A stretch of 64,000 nt of DNA from NCBI GenBank assembly GCA_039000515.1, contig JBCFYV010000100.1, positions 54,993,433-55,057,432 of the forward strand, written 5' to 3'. How positions within the stretch are numbered: position 1 is the stretch's first letter; the number at the start of each line of letters is the position of its first letter. Source of the stretch: Timema cristinae (Eukaryota > Arthropoda > Insecta > Phasmatodea > Timematidae). Shown in pieces: positions 46,151 to 59,561 of the stretch. The translations under genes and the position numbers were made by a program. Below the pieces are notes generated by a model. That model made no database searches. It was not told the origin of the DNA and worked only from the letters and a program-made list of their open reading frames with translations.

Positions 46151-48394
46151 CAAACCCCGCCTGAAATGGCTACGGCCTTGATTAGATAAATGGCCTATTA
46201 AGAGTCTGTCCAGGGGGAAATTAGAACATGACACGCCGGAAAATATATTTCTCTCTACGAGGTAAGCTTATTTAGTATTCGGGAAACTTACCTAATGCGA
46301 GGTTAGAGTATTGGGCTCTCCTAAGAGCGTTCTTTACACGAAGCTAGATATTTTAAAATATTTCTCTTTTTTTACCATTATTTTATTTATAACCGAACAT
46401 GTTTAGATTTTAAAAAAGGTCACGCAAGAAAAATATTGACTACTACTTAAGTATTTAAAACTAAAAGTTGATATTTTATCATTTGTTCACGCTCTGCTTG
46501 AATAGTATTAATTTCCCATTCTCTAAGTTCTTAGTACGTATAATTTGAGTGATGAAATCTATAGTTGTAAAACCATTTTTATTTTGAATTACCTTTGTTG
46601 ACCATCCTATTTAAAATTCTTGGGTTGATATCTTTTATGATATGATTAAGATAATTATTTTTTATAGCTTCCATTATATATTTGCACACGTTAAAATAAT
46701 TACCAAGCTCTTAATATTAAAAGATCTATTATAAAATTAATTATATTTAGTGTACACTGTACTCTTTGAAAGCTTTACAAAAACTATGTTCATAATAATT
46801 ATTGAATTACCAACCACTTAAAAATTAAGTTTATATTATTAAAAGTAAAATTAACTGAAGTATTGCCATAGCAATATAAATAGCTTTAGTGATTTACCAT
46901 TAAAACACATTCCCATATTGTTGTAGATTACGAAATAATTTATCATGCTGCATTTGGTAGAAGAAAGGGAGTCTTTGCCAATGTGCAATTATTGAGTGCT
47001 TTAATTCTTTCTTTATCTGTTTTCAACGTTGAAACTAAGAATGAACGACCTTTTTAAAAGTAAACATTATTATTTTTTAGATCATACACATTCAACATCC
47101 TAGCCTCACGTTATAACACTACTTTTGTTCTTTAGTTTTAATATACAACCTTATTTACGTTTATAAATATAATATGTTAATTGTATTATCATTTTTAATG
47201 TATTCATTTTAATATTGTTTACTTCAATTTGTTGTCTGTGTCACACCTATATGATTTTGGTATAATTCCATCAGAGAGCTTTTAAGCTCATGGAAACTGT
47301 TTTCTAAATAAATGAATAGAGAAAGAAAGCCCAGGACAAACTAAACAACCTTATCCAAGAATATTAATTTATTTTTAGAAAATTTAACTCCATATGAGCT
47401 ATCCTGTAGCTCTGCTGTTGTACTTTTGGGAATATAATCTTTAAATATTTGTCTTTAAGAAGATTAGCATTAGAAGAGAACAGCTTCTTTTGTTTTGAAG
47501 ATCGGAATTCAAATCCAGCCTCACGCATTAAATTCAGGAATATATTTTATACTGCCAGTTGAGATTAAGTTTCAACATTATTTAAAAGTACAAACAACTA
47601 TGGAAGTGTCTAATAATTAAGATTGAGCTCCAACTTCTTTAGTCAGCCATACAGCTGGTATGAACGATAAGGGTTAAGCTCAAGCCTTCGGGATAACGAA
47701 AACCAATCAGTTTTGGCATTGATGCTCCTTTATTCAAGTATACGAATTCGATAAATTGCTGTTGAAAGTGAACAAATAATCCCCATAATAATTTGAAGAT
47801 TATCAGCACAACAGTGGTAGTCATTGCAATTCTAATAAATTGTAATTTATTTAAAATACAATATACTAAATTACCTACTCTTAAATATACGGCCTAGCAA
47901 ATGTGTTTGCACTCGCCATTAGATAGCATTGAAAACAATTATATTAAAAACTTAAGTGCTATTTAGCAAGTTTGTAAGTGTCAATGGCCTCTATATAATG
48001 ACTGGACTGACAGCAAAAGACAGAGCTAATGTGTAAAAATTGTAATATTACCTATGAATGCATTTGAATGTACTTAAAATTATTTTATTTAAAGAAACAA
48101 GAGGGATAGGATAAGACCACACTACCACGTGGGAGAGCGTAATCTATTACTGCTCCTTCCATATGTGCAATTAAGTTAAGCTAAGGATGGGTACTACTTG
48201 TGTGTTAGGTCAGAACATATGCACTTTAGCATGCGTAATTGTTTGAAAGAAAGATAAGACTCTAAGAAAGTAGCGCGAGGCAGCTCCAAGCAAGCTGGAG
48301 AATGAAGAACGCTGGAGACCCTCTCTGTGTGGAAGTAAAAGCGAAGGAAAATACCCTCAACAGAAGTTAGGGTAAAAACCTGCAAGAGAATCAT

Positions 48395-48763
48395 GCAGGG
48401 TACATAAGAAAATACATGTGATTTTGCAGTTTTTACAACAAGACTTTTTTTGGTCAAAATAAATCAAATATTTCACCAGTAGAAACGTAGAGCTTAATTT
48501 TATTCACGTGGTGATATCAACAGTTATTGAATATCTCTCAAGAGTGTCCTGGAATTTAATTACAACTTTTTATCTTCATTTAAAAGTTTCTCATCTAATG
48601 CCATTATGCTCTAGACAGATATTAAACAACTGTTGATGTCACCATGTATTGAAAATTAAACTTTTTTTTTACTGGGGATATGCTTTATTTATGTTGGCCA
48701 AAAAGTCTTTTATAAAAACTGCAATAACACTTGCCTTTTATAGCGTCCCTATATCCCCAGTAG
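48395..48763. mobile_element. Degenerate family T foldback element
   Basis: Opposed arms include 'atatcaacagttattgaata' and 'attaaacaactgttgatgtc'. The TTAA ends are no longer visible. Confidence 0.55.
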
Positions 48764-50240
48764 CGTGGGTAGTTTACGGGAAATGTTAGGGATCTAATTA
48801 TCTATACGAGGCAATTGTCATTTGGATAAACAATTAACCATGTTTTGTGTGTTGTGTGTGTGTGTGTGTGTATGTGTTTGCTGCATGGCTGAAGGCCATG
48901 AAATTTACTATTGAAAGTGTTTGTGTGTGATTTGTTGACAGCCTCCATCCCCTAAAATGTATATTGTAGCGGTCAAAGATCTTGTGTAAATAAGGTAGCC
49001 AGCTCCTCGCCCGGTGGCGATGGACTCGACCAACAGGGCAAATCTCAGAGAACACCTTCAGCTCAGGGTCACCCTACCCGTATGCAAGATGCTCCGAAAA
49101 CACACACATCAGAGACTACTCAAATACAGGATACTCCAAAGAACTCTGACAGAACACCAGATACAGAACAGCAAGAAGAGGACCCCAGAACATGCCTACA
49201 ATCAGACCACTACAAAATTTATCCAGAAGAGCAGTAGTCAGACCCCCCAGCAACCAATAACACCATTACTGATTCAGAAGTGCGCTGCCGTCCCAACACA
49301 CCATCGTTGTTCTTGTTGATGCCTGCTCAGGTAAAGTGCCTTTGGGTCACATCGCGAGGCTCAATTTTGCTTATGGTTAGGACTTTCACCGAGTAGCTAT
49401 CCTAGACTTAGTCCGACAACACACAACCTCCCAGCCAGTAGGCCTCCGGCCATTGAGATGGAAATCTAACTGTCCCCAGCCTACTATACCATGATTGCGA
49501 AGCTTCTTGCCCACCTGGTCAGCCCGTGGCAACTTGCATAACGTCTAGAATTTAACTTTCCTCTTGCTGATCATCTTGTTGCTTTGGATAAGATTGTGTA
49601 GAGAAACAGGACATTTAACTATATCGCTTTATTTACTGTTAAGACATAAAGCGTTTATATAAAAATCATCATTTAAACGACCATATGTTTATAATTTTAT
49701 TAAGTCTTATTTTAAGCTAACAATAATGCTAATTAATACACTAGAATAGCTTACTTGAAAGACTCAATAGAACGTAAACAATATAATAAGCAACCACATA
49801 TTTTGGTTTATAAAAAGATTAATATTTATAAGTAGACAATTTTATATGTGAAACTGAAACGAAAATTATTGTATACAATAAAGCACTGTTAAATTATATA
49901 TCCTTTCTATTTTATTAGAAACTAGCGCTGTAATTCACATTATAACAACGGCAAATTTAGGAGTGACTAAGCCTGTGTAAATAAATAACGTAACTGTCCG
50001 CCACAATGCTATATTCATATTTAATAGTTGGTGTTCTTTTAATTACCACAATGGGAAGGGACGAAAGAATTTTAATTTTATTTCCCCCAAGTAGCAACAC
50101 GGAATGTCACCAGTTATATCAAAATATTAAAAATGTGCCTTTATGTGTTTTGTGATATTAAAGAATCCAGCATTGAGTTAAAACTCATAGTAAATACATT
50201 CCTAAAACAGCGTTGAACTAATTTTCGAAATAATATTTAA

Positions 50241-53200
50241 ATGGCAGAGGGTGGAGAAATACTGGAAGGGTATATTTGCCCAGTGTGTAAAGTTGATCTT
50301 CTTTCACCAGTTAAACTTAGTGAACATTTCCAAGACCAACATAATGAAGATCAGGATGTAATTAAGTCATTTAAAGGTTTGTATTAACTAGCAAAATTTT
50401 AGTAATAATTAGGTAAATCAATTAAAATCGGAGTGGTGACCTGGTGGTCTAGGGGTAAGGTGTCGGACTTCTGTGCTGGCGGCCGGGGTTCAACCCTCGG
50501 TCCCGGCACAGATTTATCTGAATTCCAAACCCTTCCTACACCTCTGACAAGACATCTTGTGATTGTGTAGAATGCCAGACCGCCACCGTGGTTCGGATTC
50601 CACGTTAAACTGTAGGTCCTTCATTTCATCTCACAATCACCCTACCATTACACATTAGGTAAGTGCGTATAACCCGAACGGGTAGTAAGACGCGGTGCTA
50701 AAAAATTTAATAATTAAAATCGGCTAAAAAGGAGGAAGTATTGTAGAAAATTATTTAGACAGGGGAATCATATAAAGCTAGTGATATCAGCAAAAGGAAG
50801 AGTTTTTACTAATATAATTAGTATCAAATAGCCAAAACTATTATTTATGCTTTTTAGAGAGGATTTCTCCATCTAAGTGTAGTCTGAAAATTTAAAAATG
50901 ACACCTGGACATATGAATCGAACCCTTGACTTAGTATGCCAATGCTCTAACCACTGAGCTATCCACGAATCATCCCGTTCCCAGGATCATTATTCACTCA
51001 TATTTTTAAGGCATAGTAAATTAAAGGTACAAGGACTGGTAGGGGCTGTCGAACATCGGATACATGACTTAAAAAATTATTTCGAACAAGAGCCTCATGA
51101 AATACTTGATAAGATTATAAAATAAAGGTCTGAAGTTTAAATCACAACTATCTTTACTGAGTCTGAAAAAAAAAACACCGAAACTTATCTGGAGTTTTAT
51201 TTAATTCATGGATGTTTTTTTTTATTGAGCAGATCTTCTGGGAAAAGCGAAAAAGAAAATATTGAAGTTGGATGAAGAGTTGTTAACTTCTGACACGGAA
51301 CAGAGTCAACCGCACAGTAACTTGTCGGCGGGCTACAGATCTTTTGACCCGGATCCACAGACTATAGGTGAACAAACGTGTTAATTACTCTTTCTGCTTC
51401 TTCACTATTTGTGAGGTTATAAATGGGGGGATGTGCTCATATATAAAGTATATAAAATTGTTTTATATTTCTTTAAGCCAAAATATACATACCTTATTCT
51501 TAAATTTATAAGTAAATTAATAGGGGAGAATCAAATTATACGTAAATAATATTGTAAAAGATTTTATTTTTTGAATAAATGGCTGAATGATCTAAGGTGT
51601 AACTCTCGTGTTAGACTGACCTGCTGACGACGACATCCCGGTCGGTCGGTCTACTGAGCATGGAGGGGACGGGTTCACACACTTCTTCCACATAAATGCG
51701 GGTATATTACCTCTAAAATGCTTCCTTTCATCCCTAACCTATTTAGAGTAATTATCATATATGAAGACGCAGTGGGGGAAAAAAACTTAACTTACTTAAG
51801 AAACGGTATCTTGGCCAGCCCTATTAAGTAAAAGTTTATTTCATTCCTCCATTTGTTCCAGGCGTCAGTCGAAGTCACACTCAATATTTCCGCGAAGTGC
51901 GGAACATCGTGTGGAAAGATATGCCGCGGAAACCAACAAACTGCTCATTCGACTGGACAAGCTTCTTTCAGACCTTCCCACTGACCCTGTCAAGAGGAAA
52001 GGTGGGACAGTTACAGTTAACTGTAAGCGCTTTATTCATCTTGGTTTTGCCTTCTTTTTTTTTTTTTTTTTTGTTGTTTTATTTTTGCATCAGATAAGTT
52101 GTTTTAAGCAGGGCTATGCAACTAGAGTTGGACTCTGAAGCAATTTTGGGGAGGGGGGGAGTCAGTAGACTCCAGCTAATTATAGCAATCTGACACCTTA
52201 GCTCAGTCGGTAGCGTGTCTACTTGAGCTAAAGGCCCCGGGTTTGATTCCCATGGCCAAACAGTTTATTATTGGTGAAATATAGGTTACCCTTTCATATG
52301 ATACGTAATGGTTGAGGACTGGTTGTTGTGCCTGTCCTAGTCTCACGTTATATTATAAGTCATATGAAGCTACGACAGACCTAGCAAGCCGGTTGTGGAA
52401 AATATATGACTTGAATAAAAACTAACCCAGGCCACAGGCTGGAAACAGTAGTGAATGTAAATTGAAAAATGTATTATAGAATATTTCATACTTTTTTTAT
52501 TATTTAGGGCCAATATTTGTAATTTTGATTGACAAATTTATTAAAATATACATTCACAATGTCAAAAAAAGCTTACTATTAAGTAATTAGTATTGGAGCA
52601 TTTTACTGCAGCCGGTGAGACAAGTTCGGGGTTTTAATCTCGTCTGGGTGTTTTGAGGGGTTTATTACACTCTTCTTAAATGATTATCTCCTCATCCATA
52701 TATCATTGGTTTAATCAATGCATGCGTGTAACCTGAACAGGTATTAAGACATAGTATTACACCTTGGTCCGGTTGGTAGTGTTGGTCTTTATTGAGAAAA
52801 AAAAAGCTCCCGGTTCGATTCTTGGCAAGGCCGAAAAATCTATCATTTGTGAAATGTCAGTTTCCTCATTCACAGTGATGAAGTAATGGAGGTTGGCGGG
52901 AGGGTTTTGTATCTGCTCTAGATTTAAGTTTATTGGTCTTAAGCTAATATAATATAAGCCTACTTACAATGTGCATATGTCAAATAATAAAAACCAAGAC
53001 GTTGTGAAAAGAAACAATTTTCATGATATTCTCTGTCCAGCTCACGAGCAGGCCGTTGTCCCCTGGATTGATGACAAAGATGTGAGACTTTGCCCGTCCT
53101 GCGCCAAGACATTCCACATGGCTCGAAGGAAACACCATTGTCGTCTGTGTGGCGCGGTCATGTGCCACGACTGTACACACTTCCTGCCTCTTGCCATAGC

Positions 53201-56200
53201 AAGTAAGAGTATTATTATTATTATTATTTGAGGTATTTAACGTGCACTTTCTGAACCGGTTGATTATATCACCGCACGAACAAGTAGGACCCGCTGGTTA
53301 GGAAGGGAGATTTCGTAAATATTTTATTAATTAGACTGGATGATTCCTTGCAGTATTTTAACATTAGAATTTAATAAAAGTAGGGATGGAAATCTTTTCT
53401 CCTTGAATCCTAAAACCCTTGAGGATATCCGAGAATCAAGGATTTATATAAAATATCAGATTAAAAATTTGAAAAATCTAATCACATATTTTTTTATTGG
53501 GTTTGTTTTTTAGAGTTATATAATTGTGTATAAAGTGATTCAGCTTTAACACAATTTTAAGAAAAATTTAACAACCAGACCCCAGACCATTGATTTAACA
53601 CTTAATTGACGAGGGAGTCAGATAATGTCTGACATCACATTACAATTAAGTATATTGGGCAGCATTTTGTGTTAACAAACCCGACTCTGTGCTCTTAAAG
53701 CAAACAAAGATCGACTCCTCTTTAATCATCAAGCTTGTTAAACACGTTCTAATAAAAGGGTTATATAGGATCTAAAATTAAAAATACTACTTAAATAGGG
53801 GTTGGGTGGGTGGTTGATATGGTTACCTAATATGGAAAGGGTTCACAAAATTGTGGCACTGTTTTAACATGATATAAATTATGAATACCTCCTAAATTTT
53901 TTTTACATCTCCGAATCTGAAATTCTTTCGAGTCCTTGAATTTTTTTAATGATTTGAGAGGTTTGAATATTTTAAGAGGCTCATCCCCACAGTAATGTAT
54001 TATATTTATTTTGATTCAAAAAAACATTTTTAGAGTATAATAACATTACTTGTTTTACTTACTTTGGACTCATCCATCATGCAGGTGCAAAGCGCCCGGT
54101 TCTGTCATTTATATGTAAATATTTTCTTTACATGTGCAGAGAAGATGACCATTCCTTCATCCCACCATGACACCCCGGGGCCCAGCCCCAATACCCCGCA
54201 GAGTCCAGTCAATCAGAGTGTCGGGCTGTTGCGGAGGTCTAACTCCAACTCAAGTCTCAACTCTGTACTGTCATTGGTCGATTCAGTCACCGGGGAGCAG
54301 CACTTTAGACTGTGTATACACTGTAAACAGGTAATAGTTGAAACTACACGTTTTGTTAAATAGGTGCTGATGGCGCCCACTAGACATCAGGAGGTGACCA
54401 TTGAGCAGTCGTAATAATCCTCAACAACCGTTTCCGGCCCGTGGTCGTTTTAGTTAAGTAAATTGCCTTCATCTTCGTATATTTTTTGAAACTATAAAAC
54501 CTAAATCGGAAGGTTTCTAATCCCATAGGGACATGTTGGTTGGTACCTTTCACCTATAATTTGACCTGAAACGTATTTTTAAATAACAAACCACGTCTTG
54601 AAACACATTTATATCTTTATGTAATGTGTCTCGGACCCTAAAGTTATCAAAGATGATTTATTATGTATTTTTGGCAAGAACTTTACCCGTACAATATTCT
54701 CAGAATTATCGACTGTCCAAGTACTAAGTGTAATGTTTCAGCTTTTGGATACCAGGGAGAAGTTGAAGGAGAGTCGGACAGCGAAGCCGATCTTGAGCCA
54801 GTTCTACGACAGGCTGCGGGCCTATCTTTCCGAAACGGATGAATTGTTGGCTCAGTATTGCAAGATGTGCAATTCTTTGAAGTAAGCATCGCGGATTAAG
54901 TTAGTGTTTGTACTAAACCTGCGTTCACGAACTGTGGTGTGCGAGTGTCATGTGTACCCCAAGGGAGTATTTGATGCACCACTAAGTTTTATTAATAGAA
55001 TGGACTGCAGATAATGGAGAGATTTGGTTTCGAATCCCAGTTGGCTGTATTGGGGACGATTTTTCTACTCTTGCTTTCTCCACACAAATGCAGGTGCATT
55101 TCCTTTAAAATTGAACCCATGCATCCCTAACACATGAGCACAATTTGTAATATATATTTGGAAGAAGTTACGAGAAAGGGAACACATAAAAGGGGAACAA
55201 AACGCAATGTGGCTCTTACGATGAAAAGAAACAGATTCACACTTTACACTGCTGCCACTGGACAAAGGGGTAATTGCTGCCTCTTGAATAAAATCTATCG
55301 TTACCGCCCAATCTCTTGACCTAGGTTTCATTCTATTGGAACTCATCAGGGAGGAGTGTGAAACGCACAACGCAACTTCCTAAAAAAAAAAAAAAAAAGT
55401 ATGATAGGACATAAGTGTAATTAATAAATTAATATATATGCATATAATCTGTATGGGTAGTAGACGCAGTGCTTATAAAAATGATCCAATACACTCCTAA
55501 TTTCGGACAATGTTTTTTCAGCTGCGGGGAATCGACATATCATCTAGAAGATGCTCAACGGCTGAGGGTTAAAGTTCTCAAGCTTGCTGAGAACATCGAC
55601 ATGTTAAGGTACATAATAGTGAGGTGCAAAGTCGAATTTAATAAATGGAATATTACCAAAACCAGATTGAATCTCTAATACTAATTTTTTTTTTTATGGT
55701 TTTAAGTTTCATAAACTATTATTTTCATACTGAATACATTTTTGTAAAAACAACTTAATGCATCAGCTATGTGCAAAATATGTGGATATAGTTTCAATAG
55801 AGAATTTTGTTAATTATATGTTTACATAACATTTAATTTTTAGTTCTGATATAAAATGATTTTTTTTTAATATTCAAACTTCAATTTGGCTTTGATTTGA
55901 TTTACTTTGAATTTAAAAAAATGGAGGTTAACATACCACTAATAATATTTTACACTTTTTTGTTTGTTTTGAAAATATTTGTAGTATCTAAGGGCTCAAA
56001 TTCAAAAACCGTTATCGTATTTTTGTGCGCAGTAATAAGATAGCCGTGTTGGGGACAAAGGATGTGGATCATCCCCCTAGAGGAAAGGCCCTCAAACTCC
56101 AGCAGACAATACGCAGTGCCACCACGACCTACCTCAAGGAGCAGCTTATAACGCTCCCAACGTTACCCACGGAACAGCAGCTGAACGTCTTGCGTGATCG

Positions 56201-57609
56201 CAGAAGGTTAACATGTTCTTCCCTGGTGGCATATGTTAAGGAACGATTCATAATTTATTTTTATTAGGGATGGGCATATTTTCCCGTTGTCCTGATGGTC
56301 ATGTGTATATTTCTCAGGCAAGAGATGACCAACAGGATCTTACAGGAGAAACGGCGGACATTGGAGGCCCAAACGAGGGTGGGCGACGTCAGGGGTAAAA
56401 GGAACTCCCAATCGCCGCAGAACTCGTCGAGCCCGCAAAGATCCTCCGCCAGTCCTCAGCGCTCTGTTCAGGTACATTTGACCAACACCCTTCCCTATTC
56501 AATTTGCATACATCTAAAAAAAAAAATCTTTTTTAGCTACATTTTTTTTCCTTTCTGGCCTAACATAAAGTGGACATTAAAACACATTTGTTTACCATGA
56601 AATGTGCAACTGTTTTCTTATATCACAACCAACAATAAGGATTAGTTTAAGAATGCACAAACGAGCGTTAAAACGTTGTATCGTCCTGGCAGGTGAACTT
56701 GGACGCAGGATGGGGTCCCGAGACTGCCCAGATGTTCGACTCTGATGATCCAATGATTCAACAGATGAACATTATTCGCAACTATATCAAGCAGGCCAGG
56801 TAACTTCATTACCTTTCCCCTCATACTTTGGTTGTATGTACTTTTAAAGATATCTATATTAGTATAAGTTTTCTTTTAGTACCGCATTTTAATACCCATT
56901 TGGGTAGCACACGTATATACCGATTACGCCAATGGCTATATTTAAAGCTATTGTACCCACATTTGCATGAGGGTTTGGAAAAACCACCCCTGTACAGCCG
57001 ATCAAGATTCAAACCTTGATCTCCCAGTTATCAGTAGTATAGTCTATAGCAAGATAGACGCCTTAGACCATGTGGCCACTGAAGTGGGTCTATTTTATTA
57101 CTCGGATATTTTTAATGTAGATTAATATTTTTTTTAAAAGCTATCAGATCCGACTCAATACAATTTCCGAACACTCTTATCTACCTGCCTAGCCCTATTT
57201 ATTTATTTTTTAATAAAGTTTAATAAAAAAACAACAATGCCATGAAAACTGTAAATGTAATTTCAATTTAAAAAAATATTTAAATAATGTCACATGAATT
57301 ATCTGATTCCTTATGTTGAAATTGTTGATCATATTCTGAGAAAAGGTTGATGAGTCTATTAAAAAAATTAGATTGGTAAAAATCGTCACTTTTAGGTTTA
57401 CGTTTTAAATCTTGGATCTATTTTTATTTGAAATTTCTAATTCATATCGAATCTTGAGGTTTTCGCACAGTTATTGTTGAAATAATATTCTTCTGTACAG
57501 GACAGCCCATAAATACGATGAGGTTAGTACCCTGGAACAAAACTTACGAGAACTCCAGGAAGAGTACCACAGACAGCAGGCGGAAACACTGGCCGACGGA
57601 GACAGCTAG
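50241..57609 (+). CDS. Rbsn-5: Rabenosyn-5 (C2H2 + FYVE finger Rab effector), 11 exons, one frame break
   Basis: Early-endosome tether that binds PI(3)P and Rab GTPases (family knowledge). Exons: 50241-50376, 51233-51367, 51862-52001, 53041-53202, 54140-54330, 54742-54881, 55522-55608, 56033-56206, 56318-56471, 56693-56799, 57501-57609; phases agree throughout. About 511 residues. Domains: N-terminal C2H2 finger (YICPVCKVDLL...HFQDQH, residues ~10-35); FYVE finger (~145-255) with WIDD, CPSCAKTF, RKHHCRLCG, a Ser/Pro-rich loop, then FRLCIHCK; helical region with GESTYHLEDAQRLRVKV; C-terminal hairpin (MIQQMNIIRNYIKQAR...LEQNLRELQEEYHRQQ) like the Rab-binding segment of mammalian rabenosyn. It lacks the long NPF-rich C-terminal half of the vertebrate protein and is close in size to the fly protein. 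Exon 3 has one missing base near 51903-51905: the frame changes between FREVR and HRVERYAAETNKLL, and adding one base also restores the phase into exon 4. Confidence 0.93.
50435..50711 (+). repeat. SINE family 1 with target duplication, rabenosyn intron 1
   Basis: Full head and body with a short A/T tail rather than AAT repeats. Flanked by AATTAAAATCGG at 50420-50431 and 50712-50723, a perfect 12-base target duplication. Confidence 0.88.
50826..50975 (-). repeat. tRNA-derived repeat (family 4)
   Basis: Minus-strand 'atagctcagtggttagagca' (A box) and GGGTTCGATTCATATG (B box); the outer part matches 6655-6750. Confidence 0.6.
51578..51777 (+). repeat. SINE family 2 remnant, rabenosyn intron 2
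   Basis: 'Atctaaggtgtaactctcgt' head followed by 'aaatgcgggtatattacctc' body. Confidence 0.6.
52192..52465 (+). repeat. tRNA-headed SINE (family 3), rabenosyn intron 3
   Basis: Head GACACCTTAGCTCAGTCGGT and B box GGGTTTGATTCCCATGG; body 'gtgcctgtcctagtctcacg' and 3' end 'ccacaggctggaaacagtag'. Confidence 0.78.
52592..52757 (+). repeat. Degenerate SINE family 2 copy
   Basis: Weak B-box-like sequence, 'gagggg' body and tail 'cctgaacaggtattaagaca'. A second weak tRNA-like head follows at 52757-52840. Confidence 0.4.
54990..55470 (+). repeat. SINE family 2 remnant interrupted by other sequence
   Basis: Starts with 'ctgcagataatggagagatt' and ends 'tctgtatgggtagtagacgc'. About 240 bases of unrelated sequence (roughly 55140-55380) separate body and tail. 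Confidence 0.4.
56880..57093 (-). repeat. tRNA-headed SINE (family 2), rabenosyn intron 10
   Basis: Minus-strand head CCCACTTCAGTGGCCACATG with B-box-like AAGGTTTGAATCTTG; tail complement near 56885-56910. Confidence 0.7.
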
Positions 57610-58001
57610 GGGTGTGCTAGTACTCGTAAATTCAAAATCGAGTCAAGTTTGAGTAGTTGTTAAAACACTATCTGATATTTTTTTTACTATTAAAAGGTTA
57701 AAAATAACTGTGTGCTGGTACCGGGAATTTTTGATTTTATCTTGAATATGTAAGTTTAATCTATTTGATAGCAAACAGAAGCTCCCATTATTTACTATGG
57801 ATACTATGTTAAATTTAGTTAAATATACAAATTTGTATAATTATAAAACTTTTTTTTTTTTTGCAAAAATTGTCTATTCCTAAGTCTATACAGTATTTAT
57901 TTATGGTTTATACATGGATTTATTGTAGTAATTCAACTTGAAATATGCTTAGTATAGCTCAAACTAGACTCGAGTGAAAAATCTATTTTCGCACAACCTT
58001 A

Positions 58002-58027
58002 AATAAAAGTTTCTAACTGTCAATAAA
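58002..58027 (+). terminator. Candidate polyadenylation signals of rabenosyn
   Basis: AATAAA at 58002-58007 and 58022-58027, about 400 bases after the stop. Confidence 0.55.
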
Positions 58028-58065
58028 GGTTATATAATACTGATCACTCACAATCTTTTATATTC

Positions 58066-58745
58066 AATTCATCATCATTATCATCATGAACTGTTACCAA
58101 CCTGTGGCCAGGTCTATTTCATAAAATGCCTTCATCCCCCTCTGTCCTTCTGTCATTCTTCCTCCTGCACTCTCTTCCACTCTCCTCCTCTCACTTGCTG
58201 CTATCTGTTTCTCCCATATCCTACTTGCCGTCTCTTCCCTCCGTACTTCATATCCATTAATCTTCTTGGAATCCTCTCCATTCACATTACATGACCATAC
58301 CATCTCAGTCTTGCTTCCTCTACTATCTCATGTACGTCAACTCTATATCTTACATCTTCATTCCTAATCCTATCTCTTCTGGTGACAGCTATAGAATGCT
58401 CCTCAAAAACTCATTCTCATGGCCTCCACTTTCCTTGTCTCTCTTTTATCCAAATTCCAAGTTTCAGCTGCATACGTTGCTACGAGTATGAAGTATGCTC
58501 TATAAAGCACTTCCTTACACTTCAAGGGCACTTCTCTTTCCCATAGTAGGTCTCTTACAGACCTGTAGGAAACCTCTCCTTGCTGACCTTGTCTCACTTT
58601 ATCTTCTCTGCTGCCCCCTTTTACCTCAACCACAATACCAAGATACTTCACACTCTTTGCCTCTTTCAAATCTACTTCATCCAGTTCTATCACCTTTCTT
58701 GGCCTTGTTCTCTGCCTTTTCATCACCATCACTTCACTTTCAATT
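58066..58745 (-). mobile_element. 3' part of a LINE, degenerate
   Basis: Minus-strand translation in pieces: [33 protein letters not shown] and AAETWNLDKRETRKVEAMRM, a reverse-transcriptase C-terminal region. The 3' end carries 'ctggccacaggttggtaaca' and ATGATGA repeats. The closest relative in the window is at 9420-9945. Confidence 0.78.
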
Positions 58746-59334
58746 CAATTATTGGTTGAAAAACAGCAAACAGTTGGCACATGTCTCTAAGCTCTATATT
58801 TTCTCTGCCACTAAATATTGATTCCATCTTACAAAAACTATATTATTTCGATGATGTTTGTTCAGTTTATAACCTCGTGAGGAAGATACCATGTGGCATC
58901 AAAATTTTCAAGTGTTTGTAAAAACATGTTTGTTTTTTAATTTCATTTGTCCTTGTTTTTCTACAATTATATAGTATTTATTTATTCATATATGGTGTAA
59001 AAATGTAATTATGAATTGATTCGTTAGGCTATTACATCTGATATTTTCTTCACATGTATAGAATTTATTAAACCGTGAGAATAAAAAAGTGTGAAGTTTA
59101 TGTGCTACTTGACAAACAATTAAAGCTGTATTATAATATTGTACTATTAATAATAAAAATATTATGATTTGTTGCAAAATTTGTTCTATATTTGTGCATA
59201 TGTAAAAAAAAGTGCAAGGTTGTTGTAAAATGTACTATAAGTGAAGGTAGACATCTTGGAAAGAAAAATTGTTTATTCTTTGATAGAGACAGATTATTTT
59301 ATCTTTCCTCTTCCCACACATCCAAGTCACATAC

Positions 59335-59475
59335 ATACAAAGAGATGGGAGGAGCAGATAACCGAAAGAGTTCAAGTGAGAGAAGAAGGATGGAAGCAAT
59401 TAAAGGAGGAATAGAGGAAGATTGAAGGAATTTTACTAAACTGACCCGACCACAAGCTTTAAACAGTTGATTATG
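59335..59475 (+). mobile_element. LINE 3'-end fragment
   Basis: 'Gatgggaggagcagataacc' to 'aaacagttgattatgag' matches the last part of the LINE at 9420-9945. Confidence 0.65.
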
Positions 59476-59561
59476 AGATACATGCAAATGTATTTAAGGA
59501 TAACTTCCTTAATACTTTTTTCATATAACATCACAAACACATTCATAATTTAACTTTTTTT

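Larger units (their letters stand above)
45096..50240. other. Intergenic stretch between RSPH14-like and rabenosyn genes
   Basis: The two genes are head to head across about 5 kb. I found no convincing gene. Small open frames at 47639-47824 (-) and 49014-49319 (+) have no recognised domain. The stretch holds a degenerate ~104-base tandem repeat, a foldback element and AT-rich sequence. Confidence 0.55.

Noticed and set aside
47639..47824. 61-codon minus-strand frame with a hydrophobic start
   Set aside because: Short, no family recognised, and not joined by phase to the RSPH14-like exons.
49014..49319. 101-codon plus-strand frame rich in Thr, Gln and Lys
   Set aside because: No recognised domain, signal peptide or splice context. 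It may be a fossil, but I cannot support a call.
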